Source: Bacteroidales bacterium (GTDB lineage Bacteria > Bacteroidota > Bacteroidia > Bacteroidales > UBA932). Taken from it: a DNA stretch of 39,028 nt. This document shows, in pieces, positions 8,699 to 16,798 of the stretch; position 1 is the first letter of the stretch; each line of letters begins with the position of its first letter. The translations under genes and the position numbers were made by a program. The notes under the pieces were generated by a model that did no database searches, was not told where the DNA came from, and saw nothing but the letters and a program-made list of their open reading frames with translations. The stretch covers positions 1 to 39,028 of the forward strand of contig JAFUUB010000047.1 of the NCBI GenBank assembly GCA_017483985.1, written 5' to 3'.

Positions 8699-8720
8699 TA
8701 TTATTTTTTTACAAATAATA
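8699..8720. promoter_or_regulatory. AT-rich dyad in the fecR-sigma divergent promoter region
   Basis: The gap 8640-8797 separates divergent fecR and sigma genes. It contains an inverted repeat, TATTATTT (8699-8706) and AAATAATA (8713-8720) with a 6-nt loop, in an otherwise GC-rich window. It could be an operator or part of the fecR promoter. No binding factor can be named. Confidence 0.4.
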
Positions 8721-8771
8721 TCCCCCTGCTTAATTTCCTTTCGAGAAGGGCCGCGGTTCGAAAAGAATCGT

Positions 8772-8779
8772 TATCTTTG
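8772..8779 (+). promoter_or_regulatory. Promoter -7 box for the ECF sigma gene
   Basis: TATCTTTG matches the Bacteroidetes consensus TAnnTTTG and lies 18 nt before the ATG at 8798. A clear -33 TTTG at the usual 19-21 nt spacing is not seen, so an alternative sigma factor or a weak -33 element is possible. Confidence 0.6.
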
Positions 8780-8797
8780 TCCCGTTGTTAATCCCCT

Positions 8798-9418
8798 ATG
8801 ACTGTCGAACCCACCCTCATCCCCGGCCAGGCCGAGGTCCCGTCCCCATCCGGCGGAATGACGCCGCAGGAGTTCACCCGGCTTTTCACCCGCTTCCGGG
8901 AACCTTTTACCGGAATTGCTTCGTCGTACATCCACGACAGGGCCGCCGCGGAAGACATCGTCGCGGACTGCTTCGCCCGCTTCTGGGACAAGAAGGCGGA
9001 GATCAACCTGTCAGGCCCGCCGGAAGCCTACCTGCTCACGTCCGTCAAAAACCGCTGCCTCAACTACCTGCGTGACAAGGCGGCCCGCATGCGGATCGAA
9101 CAGCGGATGCAGGAGGACGCCTACCGGGCCGTGATGACCGAAATCGACATCCTCGATGGGCAGGACATGTCCCTGCTGTTCCGGGAGGATGTCCGGCGGA
9201 TCTTCGACGACTTCATGCGACAGCTCCCGCCGATGACGCGCAACATCTTCTATTCCAGCCGCTTTGAAGACCTCACCTATGTCGAGATCGCCGAGAAGTA
9301 CGGTGTCACGCCCCGCAAGGTCAAGCGCGAGATCCAGAAGGTCCTGGAGATCATGCGGACCTCCCTGAAAGACTATCTGCCGCTGATGGGTCTTTTGCTG
9401 TGGCTATGGGATAGTTAA
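8798..9418 (+). CDS. ECF-type RNA polymerase sigma-70 factor
   Basis: The 206-residue protein has sigma region 2 at about residues 30-95 ([31 protein letters not shown], shown here as its parts [13 protein letters not shown] and [13 protein letters not shown], then [17 protein letters not shown]) and region 4 at about 150-195 ([35 protein letters not shown]). This is the Bacteroidetes FecI-like group paired with FecR anti-sigma factors. It is transcribed divergently from fecR and directly upstream of the GH130 gene. It should direct transcription of the susC operon and perhaps the glycosidase genes when the SusC-FecR chain signals. ECF/anti-sigma control is known to be common in loci for host glycans such as N-glycans and mucin. 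The target promoters cannot be read from this window with certainty. Confidence 0.93.
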   Translation: MTVEPTLIPGQAEVPSPSGGMTPQEFTRLFTRFREPFTGIASSYIHDRAAAEDIVADCFARFWDKKAEINLSGPPEAYLLTSVKNRCLNYLRDKAARMRIEQRMQEDAYRAVMTEIDILDGQDMSLLFREDVRRIFDDFMRQLPPMTRNIFYSSRFEDLTYVEIAEKYGVTPRKVKREIQKVLEIMRTSLKDYLPLMGLLLWLWDS

Positions 9419-9429
9419 ATGGATTTTAC

Positions 9430-9437
9430 TATCTTTG
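9430..9437 (+). promoter_or_regulatory. Promoter -7 box for the GH130 gene
   Basis: TATCTTTG matches TAnnTTTG and lies 24 nt before the ATG at 9462, in the 43-nt gap after the sigma gene. It is the same octamer as at 8772. No good -33 element is visible, so the promoter class is uncertain. Confidence 0.6.
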
Positions 9438-9461
9438 CAGAAATTTTTTGGACCAGATACT

Positions 9462-10460
9462 ATGAGCAAACTGAACATCGTTGGAAGTCCGCTTCCGAAC
9501 ATGCCGTGGGAAGACCGTCCGCAGGGATGCACCTCCCCCGTTTGGAGATTTTCCGCCAACCCCGTGATTCCCAGGGACCTGCTGCCGGATTCCAACAGCA
9601 TTTTCAACTCCGCCGTCGTTCCTTTCAAGGACGGTTTCGCGGGCGTTTTCCGCTGCGATGACAAGAACCGCCGCATGACCCTGCACGCCGGTTTCTCCAA
9701 GGACGGCATCCACTGGAACATCAACCCGGAGACCATCCGGTTCGAATGCGATATTCCCGAGGTCAAGGAATGGGTATATGGATATGACCCGCGCGTGGCC
9801 AAGATCGGGGACAAATACTATGTCACCTGGTGCAACGGCTACCATGGTCCGACCATCGGCATCGCCTGGACGGACGACTTCCAGACCTTCCACCAGGGCG
9901 AGAACGCCTTCCTGCCCTACAACCGAAACGGCGTCCTCTTCCCGCGCCTGATCGACGGCAAGTTCGCCATGCTCTCCCGCCCGTCCGACACCGGCCACAC
10001 CGCCTTCGGCGACATCTTCTACTCCGAGTCCAAGGACCTTGAGTATTGGGGACACCACCGCCACGTCATGGCCCCGGCCCCGTTCGAAGTCAGCGCCTGG
10101 CAGTGCATGAAGATCGGCGCCGGTCCGGTCCCGATCGAGACCTCCGAAGGCTGGCTGCTGATCTACCACGGCGTCCTCCGCTCCTGCAACGGCTACGTCT
10201 ACGCTTTCGGCAGCGCCCTGCTCGACCTCGAACAGCCCTGGAAGGTCCTCGCCCGCAGCGGACAGTACCTCATCACCCCGACGACCTACTACGAACTGGT
10301 CGGAGACGTCCCGAGCGTCGCCTTCCCCTGCGCCTCCCTGCATGACCCCGAAACCGGCCGCATCGCCATCTACTACGGCTGCGCCGACACCGTCACGGGC
10401 CTGGCCTTCGGCTACATCCCCGAAATCGTCGAATTCACGAAACGAACCAACATCCTCTAA
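9462..10460 (+). CDS. GH130 beta-mannoside phosphorylase, likely acting on Man-beta-1,4-GlcNAc
   Basis: This 332-residue protein without a signal peptide should work in the cytoplasm. GH130 enzymes split beta-mannosides with inorganic phosphate, releasing alpha-mannose 1-phosphate. Family marks are [18 protein letters not shown] near residue 50, YGYDPRV at 106-112 with D109 at the position of the catalytic Asp, [19 protein letters not shown], and the phosphate-pocket region ending with [20 protein letters not shown]. The N-terminus lacks the long extension of GH130_1 and fits GH130_2, which includes the Man-GlcNAc phosphorylases of N-glycan loci. Start at 9462 (MSKLNIVG) follows the promoter at 9430-9437; a TTG 27 nt earlier overlaps that box. 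Next to two GH92 genes, its role would be the last step on the N-glycan core. Subfamily and substrate are inferred. Confidence 0.9.
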   Translation: MSKLNIVGSPLPNMPWEDRPQGCTSPVWRFSANPVIPRDLLPDSNSIFNSAVVPFKDGFAGVFRCDDKNRRMTLHAGFSKDGIHWNINPETIRFECDIPEVKEWVYGYDPRVAKIGDKYYVTWCNGYHGPTIGIAWTDDFQTFHQGENAFLPYNRNGVLFPRLIDGKFAMLSRPSDTGHTAFGDIFYSESKDLEYWGHHRHVMAPAPFEVSAWQCMKIGAGPVPIETSEGWLLIYHGVLRSCNGYVYAFGSALLDLEQPWKVLARSGQYLITPTTYYELVGDVPSVAFPCASLHDPETGRIAIYYGCADTVTGLAFGYIPEIVEFTKRTNIL

Positions 10461-10467
10461 CCCATAT

Positions 10468-10489
10468 GCCCGGCTCCGTCCGGGCTTTT
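10468..10489 (+). terminator. Hairpin with short T-run between GH130 and GH92
   Basis: GCCCGG (10468-10473) and CCGGGC (10480-10485) form a 6-bp stem with a 6-nt loop followed by TTTT. It lies in the 36-nt gap before the first GH92 gene, which has no visible promoter of its own. It may therefore act as a partial terminator or transcript-stabilising hairpin rather than a full stop. Confidence 0.5.
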
Positions 10490-10496
10490 CCCGTTT

Positions 10497-12746
10497 ATGA
10501 AACTGCTTGCCCTCATTTCCGTCCTGGCATCGCTGACCGGCTATGTCAATCCCTTCATCGGCACGACCAACTTCGGCGCGTGCAATCCCGGCGCCGTCGT
10601 CCCGAACGGCATGATGAGCGTCTCGCCGTTCAACGTCATGGGCTCGGAACTCAATACCTGGGACAAGGACAGCCGCTGGTGGAGCACGCCCTATGTCTAT
10701 GAGAACAAGTTCTTTACCGGATTCACCCATGTCAACCTCAGCGGTGTGGGATGCCCGGAGACCGGTTCCCTGCTGACCATGCCGACGGCCGGCCCCCTGC
10801 AGGTCGACTACCATGCCTATGGCTCCGAATATACGGACGAACGGCCCGAACCGGGCTACTACGGCGTCCGCCTGACCGGCGGGGACATCCTGGCGGAAGC
10901 CGCTACGACCCTGCGCTCCAGCATCGAGCGCTATACCTTCCATGCCGGACAGGGCAACATCCTCCTCAACCTCGGCGAAGGCCTGACCAACGAGAGCGGC
11001 GCCTGGGTACGGCGGATCAGCGACACCGAAGTCGAAGGCATGCGCCTGGCGGGCACCTTCTGCTACAACAGCCAGGCCGTCTTCCCGATGTATTTCGTGA
11101 TGCGGGTCAGCAAGGCCCCTTCCAAGGCCGGCTTCTGGAAGATGCAGCGGCCAATGACCGCCGAGGCCGCCTGGGATCCGGATGCGGGCAAATACAAGAT
11201 CTACGACAACTACCGCCGCGAAATCGCCGGCGACCAGATCGGCTGCTGGTTCCGCTATGAGGACCTCGCCGAAGGCGAACAGGTGCTCGTCCAGATGGGC
11301 GTCTCCTTCGTCAGCTGCGAGAATGCCCGGAAGAACCTCGACGCCGAGCAGCGGGGCTTCGATTTCGACGGCGTGCGCGCCGCCGCCCACCGGGCCTGGG
11401 AATCCGACCTGGGCCGCATCCGGGTCACGGGCGGCACCGAGAAGCAGAAGGAAGTCTTCTATACGGCCCTCTACCATGCCCTGATCCATCCGTCGGTCCT
11501 CGACGATGTCAACGGGGAGTATCCCTTGATGGAGAATCCAGGCACCGGCCGGGTCGAAGCGGGGCACCACCGCTATAGCGTCTTCTCCCTCTGGGATACC
11601 TACCGCAATGTCCATCAGCTCCTTACCCTCGTATGGCCCGAGCGTCAGACCGACATGGTCCGCAGCATGATCGACATGTACCGGGAATGGGGCTGGATGC
11701 CGAAATGGGAGCTCTTCGGCCGCGAGACCTTCACGATGGAAGGCGACCCGGCCATCTGCGTGATTACCGACACCTGGCTCAAGGGCCTGAAGGACTTTGA
11801 CATCCGCACGGCCTACGAGGCGTTCCGCAAGTCCGCGGACACCCCGGGCGCGCAGAACAAGATGCGTCCCGACGCGGACCCGTACAACGAGAAAGGCTAC
11901 ATTCCCGTGGGCTGGTTCGCCGGCGATTTCTCCGGCGACAACTCCGTCTCCCACGCCCTTGAATACTATGTCGCCGACGCCGCCCTGGCCTCCCTCGCCG
12001 AGCACCTGGGCTTGATTTCTTCCAATCTGGAGGAGGCGAATGCCTACAGGACGGATGCCCGGAAATACCGTGCCCGCTCCCTGGGCTACAAGAACTATTA
12101 TTCCAAGGAATCCGGCACCCTGCGCCCGATCGGCAAGGACGGGGCTTTCATCACTCCGTTCGATCCCAAGGACGGGGCCGATTTCTCCAACGCCGTCGGC
12201 TTCCACGAAGGCAGCGCCTGGAACTACACCTTCGCCGTCCCCCACGACGTGGAAGGCTATGCCCGGCTCATGGGCGGAAACAAGGCCTATGTCCAGAAAC
12301 TCCAGAAAGTCTTCGACGAAGGCCTCTTCGACCCGGCCAACGAACCGGACATCAATTATCCGTATTTCTTCAGCCGCTTCAAAGGCGAGGCCTGGCGCAC
12401 CCAGAAACTCGTCAGCGAAATCCTGGAGAAATATTTCACGACCGAGCCGGACGGCATCCCGGGCAACGATGACACCGGCACCATGTCCGCCTGGGCCGTC
12501 TTCTCCATGATGGGCTTCTACCCGGACTGCCCGGGCGAACCGTATTACACCCTTACGACCCCGGCCTTCGACAAGGTCGAGATCATACTTGACCCGTCGG
12601 TCCACGGGACCGACCGCCTCGTACTGAGCAAGACGGCGGGCAAGCAGATCCGTTCCATGAAACTCGGTGGCAAAGCCTTGAAAGACTACCGCATATCCCA
12701 CGGCGCGCTGCTGCGCGGCGGCACCCTTGAATTCCAATGCAAATGA
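10497..12746 (+). CDS. GH92 alpha-mannosidase (exported, non-lipoprotein)
   Basis: GH92 enzymes are calcium-dependent exo-alpha-mannosidases. This 749-residue copy has a short signal peptide (MKLLALISVLASLTG) without lipobox, so it is probably periplasmic; the catalytic fold begins at once with YVNPFIGT. Family motifs are FSLWDTYR at 363-370, GFHEGSAWNYTF at 568-579 with the proposed acid E571, and GNDDTGTMSAW at 656-666, the region of the catalytic base. The position where many alpha-1,2-mannosidases of the family read GNEPSHH here reads ANEPDINYPYFF (614-625), so linkage preference probably differs from the GH92 next door. It overlaps that gene by 4 nt (ATGA) and follows GH130 by 36 nt. Length is normal for the family. 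Linkage specificity is not determinable from sequence alone. Confidence 0.95.
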   Translation: MKLLALISVLASLTGYVNPFIGTTNFGACNPGAVVPNGMMSVSPFNVMGSELNTWDKDSRWWSTPYVYENKFFTGFTHVNLSGVGCPETGSLLTMPTAGPLQVDYHAYGSEYTDERPEPGYYGVRLTGGDILAEAATTLRSSIERYTFHAGQGNILLNLGEGLTNESGAWVRRISDTEVEGMRLAGTFCYNSQAVFPMYFVMRVSKAPSKAGFWKMQRPMTAEAAWDPDAGKYKIYDNYRREIAGDQIGCWFRYEDLAEGEQVLVQMGVSFVSCENARKNLDAEQRGFDFDGVRAAAHRAWESDLGRIRVTGGTEKQKEVFYTALYHALIHPSVLDDVNGEYPLMENPGTGRVEAGHHRYSVFSLWDTYRNVHQLLTLVWPERQTDMVRSMIDMYREWGWMPKWELFGRETFTMEGDPAICVITDTWLKGLKDFDIRTAYEAFRKSADTPGAQNKMRPDADPYNEKGYIPVGWFAGDFSGDNSVSHALEYYVADAALASLAEHLGLISSNLEEANAYRTDARKYRARSLGYKNYYSKESGTLRPIGKDGAFITPFDPKDGADFSNAVGFHEGSAWNYTFAVPHDVEGYARLMGGNKAYVQKLQKVFDEGLFDPANEPDINYPYFFSRFKGEAWRTQKLVSEILEKYFTTEPDGIPGNDDTGTMSAWAVFSMMGFYPDCPGEPYYTLTTPAFDKVEIILDPSVHGTDRLVLSKTAGKQIRSMKLGGKALKDYRISHGALLRGGTLEFQCK

Positions 12747-14893
12747 AAACCCGACTCCTGGCAGCCGCGGCCCTGATCCTGGCCGCCTGCACCGCTGCCC
12801 CGGTTGAAGAAAACCTTACGCAATACGTCGACCCCCGGATCGGTTCCGGCGGCCACGGCCATGTCTTCGTCGGCGCCGGCGTGCCTTTCGGCATGGTCCA
12901 GCTCGGCCCCACCAGCATCCCGCAGGAGTGGGACTGGACCTCCGGCTACCATGCTTCCGATTCCACGGTCATCGGCTTCAGCCATACCCACCTCGAGGGC
13001 ACCGGCATCGGCGACCTCTTTGACGTGACCCTGATGCCGGTCGTCGGGGATGTTGTCTATGCCAGAGGCGATTACGACGGGCCCGAAACCGGTCTCTGGT
13101 CCTATGCCGACCGCAGCAAGGAAATCGCCCGTCCGGGCTATTACAGCGTTCCCCTGACCCGCTGGGGCATCACGGCAGAACTGACCGCGACCGCCCGCGT
13201 GGGCATGCACCGCTACTCCTATCCGGAGGATGAGGAAGCCGCCATCGTGATCGACCTGGAGAACGGCGGCTGCTGGGACCGCCCCACCGACACCGGTTTC
13301 GAAGTGGTCGGCGACCGCGCCATCCAGGGCTGGCGCCGCTCCACCGGCTGGGCCGATGACCAGCATGTCTATTTCTATGCGGAATTCTCCGAGCCGTTTA
13401 CGACCGGTTTCCAGAACGACCTCTATACCCGGCTGGACTTCGGAAAGGTATCGCAAGTCCTTGTCAAGGTGGCCCTCAGCCCGGTCAGCGTCGAAGGCGC
13501 CCGGGCGGCTATGACCGCCGAACTCCCGGGCTGGGATTTCGAGGCGACCTGTGCCGCCGCGGATGCCGCCTGGAACCAGGAGCTTTCCAAGATCCGCATC
13601 TCCGGCGAGGACCCGACCGCCCGGACGATCTTCTATACCGCCCTGTACCACACCATGATCCACCCGGCCGTCTTCAACGACGTCGACGGGAAATACCGCG
13701 GTGCGGACGGCGAGGTCCGCCAGGGCGATTTCACCAACTACACCATCTTCTCCCTCTGGGATACCTACCGCGCCGCCATGCCGCTGCTCAACATCATCCA
13801 TCCGGACAAGGCGGACGACATGGTCCGCACGATGGTCCGCATCTATGACGAGCAGGGCAAGCTCCCGGTCTGGCACCTGTGGGGCTGCGAGACCGACTGC
13901 ATGGTCGGCAACCCGGGCGTCATCGCCGTGGCCGACGCCCTCGTCAAGGGCTATGACGGCTTTGACAAGGAACATGCATACGAAGCGATGAAGAACTCCG
14001 TGATGCTCGACGAGCGGGGACAGAACCTGCGGAAGCAGTACGGGTTCATCCCGTCCGACCTGTATAACGAGAGCATCGGCAACGACATGGAATATGCCAT
14101 CGCCGACGCCGCCGTGGCCCATGCCGCCGCCTGTCTGAGCAAAACGGAGGACGCCGCCTTCTTCACGCAGCGCAGCCAATCCTACCGCCATTACATGGAT
14201 CCCGAGACCCAGCTGGCCCGCGGCCGTTTCGCCGACGGGAGCTGGCGTACGCCTTTCAACCCCTTCGTTTCCAACCACCGCGAGCAGGATTATGTCGAGG
14301 GCAACGCCTGGCAGTACACCTGGCTGGCGCCGCAGGACTTCGACGGCCTGGTCGATTTCTACGGCGGACGCGAGCAGCTGGTCGCCCGTCTGGACACCCT
14401 CTTCGCCCAGGACTCCCGGATTGAAGGCGAAAACGCCTCCCCGGACATCTCCGGCCTGATCGGCCAGTATGTCCATGGCAACGAGCCGAGCCACCACATC
14501 ATTTACTTCTACACCATGGCAGGCGCCCCGGCCAAGGCGGCCGACCGCATCCGCGAGGTGTATGAAACCATGTATTTCGCCAATGACAACGGCCTTGCCG
14601 GCAACGAGGACGAAGGCCAGATGAGCGCCTGGTACGTTCTCTCCAGCCTGGGCTTCTACCAGGTCGAGCCGGCTTCCACGCAGTTCTGGTTCGGACTCCC
14701 CCGGTTCCGCGAGGCTTCCGTGCAGGTCGCCGGCGGCACCTTCCAGGTCCGCTGCGAAGGCGAAGGCCCTTACATCCAGGGCGTCACCCTCAACGGGAAG
14801 CCCTACACGAAGGGCTGGCTGGAGTTTGCCGACATCACCGCCGGCGGCACCCTCGTCTTCCGGATGGGAGACGCCCCCGCCGTCTGGTATTGA
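12743..14893 (+). CDS. GH92 alpha-mannosidase (lipoprotein), probable alpha-1,2 type
   Basis: The 716-residue protein carries a lipoprotein signal (LAAC, Cys16) and so is membrane-anchored, unlike its upstream neighbour. Motifs: QYVDPRIGSGGHGH at 27-40, GFSHTHLEGTG, FSLWDTYR at 336-343, YVEGNAWQYTW at 517-527 with the proposed acid E519, HGNEPSHH at 578-585, and GNEDEGQMSAW at 620-630 with the base region. HGNEPSHH is the form commonly seen in GH92 alpha-1,2-mannosidases, so this copy may remove outer alpha-1,2 mannose. The start at 12743 gives a classic ATGA overlap with the preceding stop, pointing to translational coupling; an ATG at 12737 would add two residues only. The pair probably strips different linkages from the same high-mannose glycan. 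Confidence 0.95.
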   Translation: MKTRLLAAAALILAACTAAPVEENLTQYVDPRIGSGGHGHVFVGAGVPFGMVQLGPTSIPQEWDWTSGYHASDSTVIGFSHTHLEGTGIGDLFDVTLMPVVGDVVYARGDYDGPETGLWSYADRSKEIARPGYYSVPLTRWGITAELTATARVGMHRYSYPEDEEAAIVIDLENGGCWDRPTDTGFEVVGDRAIQGWRRSTGWADDQHVYFYAEFSEPFTTGFQNDLYTRLDFGKVSQVLVKVALSPVSVEGARAAMTAELPGWDFEATCAAADAAWNQELSKIRISGEDPTARTIFYTALYHTMIHPAVFNDVDGKYRGADGEVRQGDFTNYTIFSLWDTYRAAMPLLNIIHPDKADDMVRTMVRIYDEQGKLPVWHLWGCETDCMVGNPGVIAVADALVKGYDGFDKEHAYEAMKNSVMLDERGQNLRKQYGFIPSDLYNESIGNDMEYAIADAAVAHAAACLSKTEDAAFFTQRSQSYRHYMDPETQLARGRFADGSWRTPFNPFVSNHREQDYVEGNAWQYTWLAPQDFDGLVDFYGGREQLVARLDTLFAQDSRIEGENASPDISGLIGQYVHGNEPSHHIIYFYTMAGAPAKAADRIREVYETMYFANDNGLAGNEDEGQMSAWYVLSSLGFYQVEPASTQFWFGLPRFREASVQVAGGTFQVRCEGEGPYIQGVTLNGKPYTKGWLEFADITAGGTLVFRMGDAPAVWY

Positions 14894-14987
14894 TCCGCTG
14901 GGAATCGTTTTCTCCATACATTATTCACACCGAGCCCGAAATCCAGAAAAGGACGGCCGGCGGATTCATCCTCTGCTGATGAAAACT

Positions 14988-15116
14988 TAAAGAACAGGAT
15001 AGGCTTCTTCACAACCGTGGATGTCATGTTATTGTTCTTTATCCATCAATATAAAGATGGGTAAAGAACACCCAGGCCCGGATACCGCATCCTGAACAAG
15101 TCCCATGTTCTTTATC
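14988..15116. repeat. Paired inverted repeats, family A (TAAAGAAC / GTTCTTTA)
   Basis: The arms alternate in orientation: TAAAGAAC at 14988-14995 and 15062-15069, GTTCTTTA at 15034-15041 and 15107-15114. Same-orientation copies are 73-74 bp apart and the loops are 37-38 nt, so this is a two-unit tandem of hairpins. In the middle, GTTCTTTATCCATC (15034-15047) and GATGGGTAAAGAAC (15056-15069) can also pair over 13 of 14 positions across an 8-nt loop, giving an alternative fold. Confidence 0.65.
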
Positions 15117-15304
15117 TTTTTCGATTTTGTGTGGGTACATGCTGCTCCAGACATCGTCCGCACTCCATTCTGAGGTGAAGAGCTTTATAAGGCATCTCGT
15201 TTGCCATCTTGCAACCATTTACGGCTGCCAAGATAACCGGAGCTTGTTCCAAAAGAAGGAGACAAAGAAAAACAGCGTGCGATCAGATATCGTTCCGGCA
15301 GCAC

Positions 15305-15404
15305 TGACACCGGGAGCGCGTAGGAGAGGGATTCCGTGTCAGGCCCCGGATCACAAACCTACCCTTGACACCAAGACGCCGTGAGAGTCCGTTTTTGTGT
15401 CAGG
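15305..15404. repeat. Paired inverted repeats, family B (TGACAC / GTGTCAGG)
   Basis: TGACACC occurs at 15305 and 15366, GTGTCAGGCC at 15336 and 15397. Both distances are exactly 61 bp and both loops are exactly 25 nt. The loop sequences differ, so the architecture is better conserved than the sequence. Confidence 0.65.
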
Positions 15405-15423
15405 CCTTCCGGAAGAAACTACG

Positions 15424-15557
15424 GGGTTTGGGCAAAGGAACCAGTCTGAAACGCTGATTTCGTGTACAAACCCCTCTGAAGAAGCCGTATTTCCTCGTTT
15501 TCGACTGGGTTTGTACATATCAGATAGGCTAAAATGCCGTTTTTCTGCACAAACCCC
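15424..15557. repeat. Paired inverted repeats, family C (GGGTTTGTACA / TGTACAAACCC)
   Basis: Arms are GGGTTTGGGCA (15424-15434), TGTACAAACCC (15463-15473), GGGTTTGTACA (15507-15517) and TGCACAAACCC (15546-15556). Same-orientation copies are exactly 83 bp apart and both hairpin loops are 28 nt. The second and third arms are a perfect 11-bp inverted repeat. The second unit also has an inner GGC-TAAAAT-GCC mini-hairpin. Confidence 0.7.
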
Positions 15558-15643
15558 TAAAGCGGGGATAGGAATGAACGAGCCGACCGATCTCCATCCA
15601 AAAAACTGTCTGGAAAAATGCGCAGAGGTTCGGATTATTTGTG

Positions 15644-15651
15644 TACCTTTG
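15644..15651 (+). promoter_or_regulatory. Promoter -7 box for manA
   Basis: TACCTTTG matches TAnnTTTG and lies 43 nt before the manA ATG at 15695. The -33 element is not obvious. Confidence 0.55.
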
Positions 15652-15694
15652 CCCGCTGGAAAAACAACCTGATGAAAATGTTTTCCCTGTTGCC

Positions 15695-16726
15695 ATGTAT
15701 CCGCTGAAATTCAAACCCATCCTGAAAACCGTCGTCTGGGGCGGCGAGAAAATCGCCCCGTTCAAGCATATCGAAACCGACCAGCACCACATCGGTGAGA
15801 GCTGGGAACTCTCCGGCGTGGCCGGCAACGAATCCGTCGTTGCAAACGGCGCCTGGAAAGGCCGCAGCATCGCCGACCTCGTACGCGAGTACAAGGGGTG
15901 CCTTGTCGGGCAGCATGTCTATGACAACACCGGCGACCAGTTCCCGCTGCTGATCAAGTTCATCGACGCCCTCTCCGACCTGAGCATCCAGGTCCATCCG
16001 AACGACGCCCTCGCCTATGTCCGCCATAACGGCAGCAAGGGCAAGACCGAGATGTGGTACGTCGTCGCCGCCGAGCCGGGTGCCCACCTGCTGGCCGGCC
16101 TGACCGAACAGATCACCCCGGAGGAGTATGAGCGGCGCGTGGCCAACGGTACCATCACCGATGTCCTGGCCCGCCACGACGTACACCCCGGCGACGTGTT
16201 CTTCCTGCCCGCCGGACGCATCCACGCCATCTGCGGCGGCTGCTTCATCGCCGAAATCCAGCAGACCTCCGACATCACCTACCGCATCTATGACTACGGC
16301 CGCCTCGGCCTCGACGGCAAACCCCGCCAGCTCCACACCGAACTCGCCAAGGATGCCATCGACTATACGGTCTATCCGGACTACCGCACGGCCTATGAGC
16401 CGGCCAAGGACGCCCCGGTCGAGGTGGTCTCCTGCCCGTACTTCACGACCGAGGTATGGGACCTGGACAAGCCCGTCCGCCGCGACCTCTCTGATACGGA
16501 TTCCTTCATGGTCGTCATGTGCGTGGCCGGAGAAGGAACGGTCGAGGACAGCGAACCGGTGTTCAGCGAAGGTCCTGACGGAAAACTCATTCCCGGTCCG
16601 ACCAAGGGCCACTCCTGCAAGATCCGCCAGGGGGACACCGTCCTGATCCCCGCCACCTCCAAGGGCGTGCGTTTCAAACCCGCCGCGGGGGCCGGCCTCA
16701 AGCTCGTCACCAGCTACATCCGGTAA
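15695..16726 (+). CDS. manA: Mannose-6-phosphate isomerase, type I (ManA)
   Basis: The enzyme interconverts mannose 6-phosphate and fructose 6-phosphate in the cytoplasm. The 343-residue protein has the zinc-site residues of class I isomerases: Q99 and H101 in IQVHPND, E119 in KTEMWYVV and H177 in AGRIHAICGG; R197 in SDITYRIYDYGR is at the catalytic Arg position. It has the short-form length seen in Gram-positive and Bacteroidetes ManA. The start at 15695 (MYPLKFKP) follows the promoter box at 15644-15651; an upstream GTG at 15641 lies inside that box. Although 800 bp from the GH92 pair, its job fits the locus: mannose released by GH92 would enter glycolysis here. It appears to be its own transcript. 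Confidence 0.93.
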   Translation: MYPLKFKPILKTVVWGGEKIAPFKHIETDQHHIGESWELSGVAGNESVVANGAWKGRSIADLVREYKGCLVGQHVYDNTGDQFPLLIKFIDALSDLSIQVHPNDALAYVRHNGSKGKTEMWYVVAAEPGAHLLAGLTEQITPEEYERRVANGTITDVLARHDVHPGDVFFLPAGRIHAICGGCFIAEIQQTSDITYRIYDYGRLGLDGKPRQLHTELAKDAIDYTVYPDYRTAYEPAKDAPVEVVSCPYFTTEVWDLDKPVRRDLSDTDSFMVVMCVAGEGTVEDSEPVFSEGPDGKLIPGPTKGHSCKIRQGDTVLIPATSKGVRFKPAAGAGLKLVTSYIR

Positions 16727-16745
16727 ATTTTTTGACAAGAAAGCG

Positions 16746-16792
16746 AGCCGTTTTACGTAATAATCCTTATCTTTCGGTTACGTAAAACGGCT
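16746..16792. promoter_or_regulatory. 15-bp perfect dyad with two TTACGTAA sites, likely operator
   Basis: AGCCGTTTTACGTAA (16746-16760) and its exact reverse complement (16778-16792) flank a 17-nt centre. Each arm contains the 8-bp palindrome TTACGTAA (16753-16760 and 16778-16785), 25 bp apart. The centre holds TATCTTTC, one base off the TAnnTTTG -7 box, and the ATG of the next gene begins 6 nt after the dyad. A repressor bound to both sites would cover that start region. There is no T-run after the second arm, so a manA terminator is less likely. Confidence 0.55.
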
Positions 16793-16798
16793 TTCCTC

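Larger units (their letters stand above)
14894..15694. other. 800-base gap without credible genes, rich in paired dyads
   Basis: Between the second GH92 gene and manA no reading frame shows family features, signal peptide or Bacteroidetes start context. The stretch is lower in GC than the flanking genes. It contains three different two-unit inverted-repeat families (listed separately), a 6-bp dyad ATCTTG/CAAGAT at 15206-15234, and the manA promoter at its right end. Confidence 0.7.

Noticed and set aside
14965..14983. Dyad TTCATC-GATGAA after the second GH92 gene as a terminator
   Set aside because: The stem is 6 bp and AT-rich with no T-run, too weak to support a call.
15305..15557. CRISPR array
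   Set aside because: The repeats are short, alternate in orientation, come in only two units per family, differ in spacing between families, and no cas gene is nearby.
15127..15672. Two small plus-strand frames of 85 and 91 codons between GH92 and manA
   Set aside because: They run through the paired dyads and the manA promoter, have odd composition and no recognisable motif, and lack upstream signals.
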